A DNA stretch of 8,068 nucleotides, from contig JAJECB010000285.1 in assembly GCA_022822245.1 (NCBI GenBank), forward strand, positions 1-8,068, given 5' to 3'. This document shows positions 1 to 6,283 of the stretch, one piece after another. The notes beneath the pieces were generated by a model. It did no database searches, was not told where the DNA came from, and saw only the letters and a program-made list of their open reading frames with translations. The DNA is from Gammaproteobacteria bacterium. Lineage in GTDB: Bacteria; Pseudomonadota; Gammaproteobacteria; HK1. Within the stretch, counting starts at the first letter, position 1, and every line of letters starts with the position of its first letter. Position numbers and translations under genes: made by a program.

Positions 1-1106
1 GTCTCGTCGCGGTGGCCGAGACCCGGACCACCGATCCCGCGCGACAGGCGGCGATTCGCACCGCCCTCGAGGCGCTCGCCGAGGAACGGCTCGGCCAGCC
101 GGTGGACGAGGTGGTGCTCGCCCCGCCGCACACCGTGCTCAAGACGTCGAGCGGCAAGATCCGGCGGCGGGCGATGGCGGAGCTCTACGAGTCCGGGGAG
201 CTCGGTGCCCGGCAGGCGGCGTCACGGCCGCTCTGGCTGCGGCTCGTGCGCCTCGCGGCGGGCGGCGCCGGGCCCGCCCTGCGAAGGTCGGCGGGCCGGT
301 TCGGCGAGATCGCCTGGGCGGGATGGGTGTGGGGGGCGCTCGCGCTGGTGGGGACGGTTCCGGCTCTTGCCGCGATCGCCGCCCGCCGGCCGCGCTTCGG
401 CTTCGCCTGCGCGCGGGCCGTCGGCCGCGCCGTCTTCCGGCTCGCCGGCGTCCGGCTGTCCGTCGAGGGAGCCGAGCGCCTCCCCCGGGACGGGGCGTAC
501 GTCATGGCTTCGAACCACACGAGCTACCTCGACGGCCTCGTGCTGGCCGCCGCCCTCCCGCGACCCGTGCGTTTCGTCGCAAAGGCGGAGCTTCGGGACT
601 ACCCGCTCGCGCGCTGGTTCCTCGACGGGCTCGGCACCCTCTACGTCGACCGCTTCGACGTCGCGCGCAGCGTCGCCCATGCGGGAGGGCTCTCCGGGGC
701 CCTTCACGCCGGCGAGGGCCTTCTCATCTTCGCGGAAGGAACCCTGCATCGAATGCCGGGACTGCTGCCCTTCCAGACCGGGGGGTTCATGGCCGCGGTG
801 GAGGCGGAGGCGGTGGTCGTACCGGTCATCCTGCGCGGCACCCGCTCGCTGATGCGCGACGGGACGTGGTTCCCGCGGCGGGTGCCGATCCACGTGCGGA
901 TCGGCGAACCCATCGCCCCCCCGCCGGTGTCGGAGCCGGACGGGGCGGGCGGATCGGATGCGGGGGAGCGAAGCAGGTGGTCGAGGGCCGTTCAACTCCG
1001 CGATGCGGCCCGGGCGTGGATGCTCGCCCACTGCGGCGAACCGGATCTCGCCAACCGGAACCCCCTCCGCGCCCTGATTGAGCGCCGCACCGGCCCCAGA
1101 AGCTGA
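1..1106 (+). CDS. Fatty-acyl-AMP ligase / PlsC-type acyltransferase fusion, C-terminal part (5' end outside window)
   Basis: The frame is open from the first bases, and the residues before the GTG at base 12 (LVA, then VAETR) fit the C-terminal subdomain of a fatty-acyl-AMP ligase, so the gene begins upstream. Numbering from that GTG, residues 1-65 end this subdomain with the A10-type motif KTSSGKIRR; K49 is the likely adenylation lysine. A hydrophobic stretch at about 98-124 probably anchors the protein to the membrane. Residues about 150-300 form a PlsC/LPLAT domain: block I NHTSYLD (H169, D174), block II around GTLYVDRFD, block III FAEGTL (240-245) and block IV VVPVILRGT. Inferred role: activation of a fatty acid as acyl-AMP and transfer of an acyl chain to a lipid acceptor or carrier. 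The order ligase-then-acyltransferase is opposite to that of Aas. Block III has Leu where classical PlsC has the EGTR arginine, so glycerol phosphate may not be the acceptor. It converges on the amidase and looks unrelated to the transport cluster. Confidence 0.85.
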   Translation, partial: LVAVAETRTTDPARQAAIRTALEALAEERLGQPVDEVVLAPPHTVLKTSSGKIRRRAMAELYESGELGARQAASRPLWLRLVRLAAGGAGPALRRSAGRFGEIAWAGWVWGALALVGTVPALAAIAARRPRFGFACARAVGRAVFRLAGVRLSVEGAERLPRDGAYVMASNHTSYLDGLVLAAALPRPVRFVAKAELRDYPLARWFLDGLGTLYVDRFDVARSVAHAGGLSGALHAGEGLLIFAEGTLHRMPGLLPFQTGGFMAAVEAEAVVVPVILRGTRSLMRDGTWFPRRVPIHVRIGEPIAPPPVSEPDGAGGSDAGERSRWSRAVQLRDAARAWMLAHCGEPDLANRNPLRALIERRTGPRS

Positions 1107-1210
1107 ACCTCCGTTCCGGATCCTGATCGGCAGCCGGGTGTGGCCGTGGCCCGCCGGCGCCGGCGAACCTGCGGCACCATCCGAATCGCGTCACCGCGTC
1201 GGAATCGAAC
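1107..1210. other. Convergent intergenic gap with a GC-rich palindrome
   Basis: This 104-base gap separates the 3' ends of two converging genes. It holds a perfect 14-base palindrome (CGCCGGCGCCGGCG, 1152-1165). The palindrome is loop-less, so as RNA it could form only a stem of about 5 bp, and no T-run follows on either strand. I see no convincing intrinsic terminator, promoter or small gene. Termination here may be factor-dependent. Confidence 0.5.
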
Positions 1211-2392
1211 TCAGTCCATCAGCTCGGTGGCGAGGGAGAGGAGCATCGAGTCGGCGCCGCGGCGGGCGATGAGGGAGAGCCCGAGGGGCAGTCCGTCGAG
1301 GGTCGCGAGGGGAAGGCTCGCCTGGGGCAGGCCCCCGAGCCCGGAGATGCAAAGGAGGCACATCGCCTGGTGGCGGAACCGGACCTCGAGGTCGTCCGTC
1401 GGGGTGTTCTTGAGGGGCGCGGCGCGGGGCGAGGACGGCAGGCACAGCACCTCGTCCTCGGCGAGCAGATCGTCGAGGCGGGCGCGGATCTCGGCGTGCC
1501 GCTGCCGCGCGCGCCCGACTTCCTCCGGCCCGACCCCGCTCGCCCAGTCCATCCGCTCGCGGATCCCCCGCCCGAACTTGGGTCTCGCGGCGGCGATCCA
1601 CGCGCCGTGGTTGGCCCAGATTTCCGACGCCTGGATGATCCGGAAATTCCCGAACCAGTCGGGGAGGGAGGTCGGGCTCACCTGGAGGTGGCGGGTCGCT
1701 CCGAGCCGTTCCGCAACCCGCTCGACGGCAGGTTGGAGCGCGTCACGCACCTTCTCGTCCACGAGCGCGAACGCATCGTCCGCGATCACGAGCCGCCGGG
1801 GCGAATTGGGGTGCTCCGCCTCGCCGAAGAGGACCCGCCCGACCGATGCGAGCCTTCCCGGGTCGCGGGCGAACCAACCGATGACATCGAAGGTGGCGCT
1901 GAACGGGAGCACCCCGTCCATCGGGATGCGGCCGAGGGTCGGGCGGATCCCGAGGATGCCGCAGTAGCTCGCCGGGAGGCGCACCGAGCCTCCGCAGTCG
2001 GTGCCGAGCGCGAAGTCCACGAGCCCTGCCGCGACCGCGGAGGCCGAGCCGCTCGACGAGCCGCCCGGCACCCGGTCCGGCGCGGCCGGGTTGAGCGGGG
2101 TCCCGTAGTGGAGGTTCTCCCCGGTCAGGCTGTAGGCGAGCTCGTCGGTGAGGGTCTTCCCCACGAGGCCCGCGCCGGCGTCGAGCAGGGCCTGCACCGC
2201 CGAGGCGGTGGCTCCGGCCGCGGCGTGGGTCTCGAGCCAGGTCGGGTTCCCGAACCCCGTCCGGTGACCCTCGATGTCGAAGATGTCCTTCGCCGCGAAT
2301 CGAAGCCCGGAGAGCGGCCCGTCCGCCGCGCCCTCAAGCGCGACGTGGGTGTCGCGGCAGAACGCGCCGCCGGGGTCGTCGGGGAGCGTCAT
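1211..2392 (-). CDS. Amidase-signature family amidase, AMI1-like
   Basis: The product (393 aa) is a cytoplasmic serine amidase hydrolysing a carboxamide to acid and ammonia. The Ser-cisSer-Lys triad is complete: K35 (AAKD), S112 in GGSSSGS, and nucleophile S136 in GTDCGGSVR. The 24-residue spacing between the serines equals that in FAAH (S217, S241). From memory, the segments KDIFDIEG, TGFGNPTW, ENLHYGTPLNP and PASYCGI closely resemble plant AMI1, an indole-3-acetamide hydrolase, and the compact length also fits AMI1 (about 425 aa) better than 450-500 aa amidases. The ATG at 2392 is chosen because it lies 10 bases after the stop of the upstream amidohydrolase gene, with a weak AGGG nearby. 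An in-frame start at 2470 would add 26 residues that look unrelated to the family and would overlap that gene. There is no signal peptide. It is the last gene of the operon. The family is certain; the substrate is not known. Confidence 0.9.
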   Translation of the reverse strand: MTLPDDPGGAFCRDTHVALEGAADGPLSGLRFAAKDIFDIEGHRTGFGNPTWLETHAAAGATASAVQALLDAGAGLVGKTLTDELAYSLTGENLHYGTPLNPAAPDRVPGGSSSGSASAVAAGLVDFALGTDCGGSVRLPASYCGILGIRPTLGRIPMDGVLPFSATFDVIGWFARDPGRLASVGRVLFGEAEHPNSPRRLVIADDAFALVDEKVRDALQPAVERVAERLGATRHLQVSPTSLPDWFGNFRIIQASEIWANHGAWIAAARPKFGRGIRERMDWASGVGPEEVGRARQRHAEIRARLDDLLAEDEVLCLPSSPRAAPLKNTPTDDLEVRFRHQAMCLLCISGLGGLPQASLPLATLDGLPLGLSLIARRGADSMLLSLATELMD

Positions 2393-2402
2393 CGTCTCGG
2401 CC

Positions 2403-3632
2403 CTATCCGGGCCGGTGCAGGACCACCGGCTCGCGTGTGAAGGTCCGCCGGCCCCGTTTGAAACCGGCAAGCGGGGGCACCAGCTCGGCGACGGCTGCCG
2501 CCGGGTCCTCGCAGTCGTGGACGACGAGGTCCGCGTCGTTGCCCACCGCGACCCCGTAGCTCTCGATTCGCGCGAGGCGGGCCGCCCGCTCCGTCACCAT
2601 GTTGAGGCACTCCACGATGTCGTCGCGCTTGCCGACGTGGCAGACGTTGGCATAGAGGTTGGCCATGCGGATGAGGGAGCAGTCGCCGAAGGGGGTGAAG
2701 GGATTGAGGACGTTGTTGGACGAGAGGGCGCAGTTGACCCCGTGCTCGAGCATCCGGTGGATCGGAGTCACCCCCCGCATCACGTCGTGTTCCATGTGCC
2801 GCCCCATGAGGAAGAGGTCCGTCGACGGCAGCACGGTGACCGCGACGCCCGCGCCCGCCGCCATCCTCGCCACCTCGTCGAGCCGGTCCATCGGCATCGT
2901 CGAGAGCTTGGTCACGTGGCCCACCGCCACCCGACCCTCGTACCCGTACCGTTCGGCGAGCCGGCACACGTGGAAGATGTCGAGCTCGTCGTGGTCCGGG
3001 CCGAAGTCGAGGTGCATGTCGATGTCGACGTCGAACTCGCGGGCCATCTCGAACACCCGGTCGATCTGCCCCTTCGGATCGGTGTCGGTGTAGGGGGCGG
3101 CGCCGACCACCCGGCAGCCCCGCTTCAGTCCCTCCACCATGAGCTCGTCGGTCCCCGGGTTGTTGAGGAGCCCCTCCTGGGGGAAGACGCAGATCTCGAG
3201 GTCGATGGCCCACCGGTACTCGTCGATGAGGGGCATGATCCCCTCGAGGCTCCGGAGCCCGATGACCGGGTCCACCTCGAGGTGGGTGCGCATGTGGGTG
3301 GTCCCGTGGCGGAGGCACTTCTCCAGGGTCCGCACCGCGCGCTCGCGGCAGTCCTCGGCGGTGAACTCCCGCTTGGCCCGCGCGACCTGCTCGATCGCCT
3401 CCTCGAGGTCGCCGCGGGTCGACTCGCAGCGCTCGAGGATGCAGGACTTGTCGAGGTGGATGTGGGTCTCGACGAAGCCCGGCCCGACGAGGCGCCCCCC
3501 GACGTCCAGGACCTCGGCGTCCGCCGAGAGGCCGGGCTCGATGGCCGCGATCCGACCGCCGTCGATCCCGATGTCCACCGGCTGGCCGTCCTGGCGGCCG
3601 GCGACGCGCGCGTTCCTGAGGATGAGGTCCAT
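2403..3632 (-). CDS. CodA/AtzC-like amidohydrolase with altered active-site positions
   Basis: The product (409 aa) belongs to the amidohydrolase superfamily, cytosine-deaminase branch, and aligns with E. coli CodA (recalled) along nearly its whole length: small N-terminal beta domain, PGFVETHIHLD with metal ligands H57 and H59, FPQEG (150-154, the CodA Q156 region), H207, H239 in GHVTKL, and a C-terminal YGVAVGNDADLVV beta segment. Three positions differ. CodA HCDE reads HLDF, placing F210 at catalytic E217. CodA HDDVFDPW reads SNNVLNPF, placing N306 and N307 at metal ligand D313 and substrate-binding D314. The codons are clear (AAC AAC), so this is not a frameshift. I recall similar sequences in other bacteria annotated as amidohydrolase or cytosine deaminase, so the pattern is probably subfamily-wide. 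Classical cytosine deamination therefore looks unlikely; a hydrolase of a cyclic amide or another ring is possible. Cytoplasmic. The ATG at 3632 follows a GGGAG site. It is probably cotranscribed with the importer and the amidase. Confidence 0.88.
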   Translation of the reverse strand: MDLILRNARVAGRQDGQPVDIGIDGGRIAAIEPGLSADAEVLDVGGRLVGPGFVETHIHLDKSCILERCESTRGDLEEAIEQVARAKREFTAEDCRERAVRTLEKCLRHGTTHMRTHLEVDPVIGLRSLEGIMPLIDEYRWAIDLEICVFPQEGLLNNPGTDELMVEGLKRGCRVVGAAPYTDTDPKGQIDRVFEMAREFDVDIDMHLDFGPDHDELDIFHVCRLAERYGYEGRVAVGHVTKLSTMPMDRLDEVARMAAGAGVAVTVLPSTDLFLMGRHMEHDVMRGVTPIHRMLEHGVNCALSSNNVLNPFTPFGDCSLIRMANLYANVCHVGKRDDIVECLNMVTERAARLARIESYGVAVGNDADLVVHDCEDPAAAVAELVPPLAGFKRGRRTFTREPVVLHRPG

Positions 3633-3637
3633 GGCTT

Positions 3638-3642
3638 CTCCC
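3638..3642 (-). promoter_or_regulatory. Ribosome binding site of the amidohydrolase gene
   Basis: GGGAG on the minus strand lies 5 bases before the ATG at 3632. No other in-frame start lies nearby, so this site fixes the start. It allows independent initiation after the 137-base gap that follows livMGF. Confidence 0.65.
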
Positions 3643-3685
3643 GGGCTGACGCCGGCCGCGACCGGCGCGGCTGGTGGATGGGAGC

Positions 3686-3764
3686 GGCTACCCGAAACCG
3701 CCCGAGAAGACGGACAAGGGCGCCGGATTGTCGCGGAACATCCTTGAAATTCCCTCCGCGTGGA
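3686..3764 (-). repeat. Degenerate tandem copy of the livMGF 3' end
   Basis: This stretch repeats the last about 80 bases of the fused transporter gene, immediately downstream of it. With a shift of 82 bases, 3689-3702 equals 3771-3784 (14 of 14), 3722-3729 equals 3804-3811, and 3731-3737 equals 3813-3819. A further CCCTC...GTGGA similarity near 3752-3764 aligns with about 3833-3843 after a small indel. Read on the minus strand, the copy encodes HAEGISRMFRDNPA...SGGFG and a TAG stop at 3688, against HEGTTTEIRENPA...LGGFG and TAA in the functional copy. It is either a tandem duplication that has decayed or the remnant tail of a lost second livF. It also contains a 17-codon ORF (3741-3688) preceded by GGAGGG, for which I see no independent support. 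Together with bases 3633-3685 it fills the gap before the amidohydrolase; I recognise nothing else there. Confidence 0.7.
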
Positions 3765-3767
3765 AGA

Positions 3768-3843
3768 GGTTACCCGAAACCGCCGAGATAGGCGTTCTCG
3801 AGGGCCGGATTCTCGCGGATCTCGGTCGTGGTCCCCTCGTGGA
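3768..3843 (-). repeat. Intact partner of the tandem duplication (end of livMGF)
   Basis: This is the functional member of the tandem pair. It encodes the last about 25 residues of the LivF domain and its TAA stop (3770-3772). It abuts the degenerate copy at 3686-3764, so the two lie head to tail. Confidence 0.65.
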
Positions 3844-6283
3844 CGACCCGGCCCGATTCGAGAATATAGCCGCGATCGGCCACCGCCAGCGCGAGGCCGG
3901 CCATCTGATCGACGAGGAGGATGGAGATCCCCTCGTCGCGGAGCTCGACCAGCACGTCGAAGAGCTCGTTGATGAGGGCGGGGGCGAGGCCGAGGGAGGG
4001 CTCGTCGAGGAGGAGGACCTTCGGCCGGCCGACGAGCCCGCGGGCGATGGCGAGCATCTGCTGCTCGCCGCCGGAGAGGAGGCCGGCGCGGCGGGTGGCA
4101 CGGGCGCGGAGCTGGGGAAAGCGGTCCAGCATCGCTTCCACCTCGGCCCGGTCGTCGAAGTCGCGGCGGGTGTAGGCGCCGAGGCGGATGTTGTCGACGA
4201 CGCTGAGCTCGGGGAACACCTGCCGCCCCTCCGGCACGAGCATGAGCCCCGCGCGGGCGGAGCGGTTCGCGGTGAAGGCGGTGATGTCCCGCCCCGCGAG
4301 CCGCACGCTCCCCGCCTCGGCCCGGTGGAGGCCGGTCACCGTCCGCATCAGGGTCGACTTCCCGGCCCCGTTCGCGCCGAGCACCGCCGCCATCTCCCCG
4401 TCGCGCAAGGAAAGCGCGATGTCCCGGAGGACCGGGGCCGCGCCGTAGCCGGCGGTGAGTCCGGAGACCTCGAGCACCCGGTCCTCGCCGACCTCCGTTC
4501 CGGCGTCCCGCTCCCGGCGTTCGGAAGCGAAGTCGCGGGCCCCGAGGTACGCCTCGCGCACCTGCGGGTCGGCCCGGACCCGGGCGGGCGGGCCGTCCGC
4601 GATGCACGCCCCCGCGTCGAGCACGTAGACGTGGTCGGAGATCTCCATGACGAGGGTCATGTCGTGCTCCACGATGACGACCGCGACCCCGGACCCCGCG
4701 ATCCGCCGCAGCAACCGCCCGAGGTCCGCGGTGTCCTTCAGCCCGAGTCCCGCCGCGGGCTCGTCGAGGAGGAGGACGGCGGGGCGGATCGCGAGGGCGC
4801 GGGCGATCTCGACAAGCCGCTTGTCCACGTGGGGGAGGGCGGACGCGAGCTGCTCCACCGGCCCCGCGTAGCCGACGAACGCGAGCAGCGCCTCGACCGC
4901 CTCGACCGTCTCGAACGGGGCGGCCGTGTCGCGCGCCGTGCGACCGGCCGCGAGGGCGCCGCCGATCGAGCCGAGGCGCCCCCGCCGGAGGGCGATCTCG
5001 AGGTTCTCCCGCACCGACAGGTTCTCGAAGAGCTGGGTGGTCTGGTAGGTTCGGGCGATGCCGGCGCGCGCGATGGACTGCGCGGCGAGGCCCGTCACCT
5101 CGCGCTCGCCGAGTCGCACCGCGCCCGCCTCCGGGCGAAGGTAGCCGCACACCAGGTTGAGGACGGAGGTCTTGCCGGCGCCGTTCGGGCCGATGATGCT
5201 CGTGATCGCGCCCGGCTCGGCGCGGAGCGAGACCCCGTCCACCGCGACCACCCCGCCGAAGGAGACCTCGAGCCCGTCGACGGCGAGCGGTTCGCCGGCG
5301 CCCGGCCGGGAGAGAAACGTGCCGACGTCGAACGTCCCCGCCCGGGCCGGGCGCGGGTCGATGCGCCGGAGCCGGCGCTCGATCTCGCCCACCACCCCGC
5401 GGGGGGTCGCGACGAGGACGACGAGGAGGAGCACTCCGACGAAGAGGAGCCGGTACTCGGCGAGGGCGGAGAGGAACTCCGGCAGCAGCACCACGACGAG
5501 GGCGCCGACGACGGGCCCGAGGACGGTCCCGATCCCGCCGATGATGGCGACGAGGAGGAAGAGGATCGACTGGAGGAAGGGGAACGACTCGGGGCTGATG
5601 AACTGCGTCAGGGAGGCGAAGATCGCCCCCGCGACCCCGGTGATCGCGGCCGATATGGTGAACGCGGCGGTTCGGATCATGACCGGATCGAGCCCGAGCG
5701 ACCGGGACGCGAGCTCGGAGTCGCGCACCGCCCGCATGGCCTTGCCCCAGTCGCTCGCGGCGAGGCGTGCGAAGAGGGCGACGGCTCCGAACGTGAGAAC
5801 CGCGACGAGGAGCGCCACGTCGCGTTCGATGAAGGTGTAGCCGAAGGCCTCGGGGAGGGGGATGAACATGATTCCGTTCCAGCCGCCGGTCACCTCCTTC
5901 CACTCCGCCGCGCCCTGCTCGATCACGAAGCCGAACGCGATGGTGACCATCGCGAGATAGGGGCCGCGCACCCGGAGGGCGGGGATCGCGAGCAGCATCC
6001 CGGCGATGCCGGCCACGATTCCCGCGAGGGGAAGGGCGGCCCAGAAGCTCCATTCCCAGGTGGTGGTGAGGATCGCCCCCACGTAGGCCCCGATCGCGTA
6101 GAAGCCCGCGTGCCCGAGGGAGATCTGGCCGGTGAGGCCGAGGAGGATGTTGAGCCCGATCCCCACCATCGCGGTGAGCCCGACGAGGGAGATGATGTAC
6201 ACCTGGTAGCCGTCGGCGGTGACGATGGCGGCCGCGACGAGAACCGCGGCGACGAGGATGGCGAGCCGCCGGGCGGCCTTCAT
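3770..6283 (-). CDS. LivM-LivG-LivF fusion: ABC importer permease with two ATPase domains in one chain
   Basis: One uninterrupted 837-residue frame carries three subunits that are usually separate. Residues 1-300 are a LivM-type inner-membrane permease: GQISLGHAGFYAIGAY (52-67), coupling helix AVRDSELASRSLGL (185-198), GGIGTVLGPVVGA (249-261). After a linker of about 35 residues, 335-582 form a LivG-type ATPase: Walker A GPNGAGKT (365-372), Q-loop Q414, Walker B VLLLDEPAAGL (E508), switch H540. After a 20-residue linker, 603-837 form a LivF-type ATPase: Walker A GANGAGKST (636-644), signature LSGGE (736-740), Walker B VLLLDEPSLGL (E761). The LivG domain reads LPHVD where its signature (LSGGQ or LAYGQ) is expected, and LivF has Gln (Q793) at the switch position, as is usual for LivF. 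It should pair with LivH and the binding protein to import a small polar solute. The ATG at 6283 overlaps the livH stop (ATGA) and has a strong Shine-Dalgarno. Confidence 0.93.
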   Translation of the reverse strand: MKAARRLAILVAAVLVAAAIVTADGYQVYIISLVGLTAMVGIGLNILLGLTGQISLGHAGFYAIGAYVGAILTTTWEWSFWAALPLAGIVAGIAGMLLAIPALRVRGPYLAMVTIAFGFVIEQGAAEWKEVTGGWNGIMFIPLPEAFGYTFIERDVALLVAVLTFGAVALFARLAASDWGKAMRAVRDSELASRSLGLDPVMIRTAAFTISAAITGVAGAIFASLTQFISPESFPFLQSILFLLVAIIGGIGTVLGPVVGALVVVLLPEFLSALAEYRLLFVGVLLLVVLVATPRGVVGEIERRLRRIDPRPARAGTFDVGTFLSRPGAGEPLAVDGLEVSFGGVVAVDGVSLRAEPGAITSIIGPNGAGKTSVLNLVCGYLRPEAGAVRLGEREVTGLAAQSIARAGIARTYQTTQLFENLSVRENLEIALRRGRLGSIGGALAAGRTARDTAAPFETVEAVEALLAFVGYAGPVEQLASALPHVDKRLVEIARALAIRPAVLLLDEPAAGLGLKDTADLGRLLRRIAGSGVAVVIVEHDMTLVMEISDHVYVLDAGACIADGPPARVRADPQVREAYLGARDFASERRERDAGTEVGEDRVLEVSGLTAGYGAAPVLRDIALSLRDGEMAAVLGANGAGKSTLMRTVTGLHRAEAGSVRLAGRDITAFTANRSARAGLMLVPEGRQVFPELSVVDNIRLGAYTRRDFDDRAEVEAMLDRFPQLRARATRRAGLLSGGEQQMLAIARGLVGRPKVLLLDEPSLGLAPALINELFDVLVELRDEGISILLVDQMAGLALAVADRGYILESGRVVHEGTTTEIRENPALENAYLGGFG

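Noticed and set aside
205..1081. Two overlapping + strand frames (205-852 and 323-1081) within the acyltransferase gene
   Set aside because: Both are Arg/Ser/Pro-rich shadows of the acyltransferase frame, which carries all the PlsC motifs.
1152..1165. 14-base GC palindrome as a bidirectional terminator between the converging genes
   Set aside because: It has no loop bases and no T-run, so the RNA stem would be only about 5 bp; such palindromes are frequent by chance at this GC content.
2393..2470. Earlier in-frame start for the amidase at 2470
   Set aside because: It would overlap the amidohydrolase and add 26 residues unlike the family; the ATG at 2392 gives normal operon spacing.
2274..3791. 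505-codon open frame on the + strand opposite the amidohydrolase
   Set aside because: Antisense shadow with Val/Asp/His/Glu-rich repetitive composition and no family motifs, while the minus-strand protein aligns along its length with CodA.
2403..6053. Continuous minus-strand frame that would fuse about 800 extra residues upstream of the amidohydrolase
   Set aside because: The upstream part is Arg/Gly/Pro-rich out-of-frame translation of livMGF; the amidohydrolase has its own ATG and Shine-Dalgarno at 3632.
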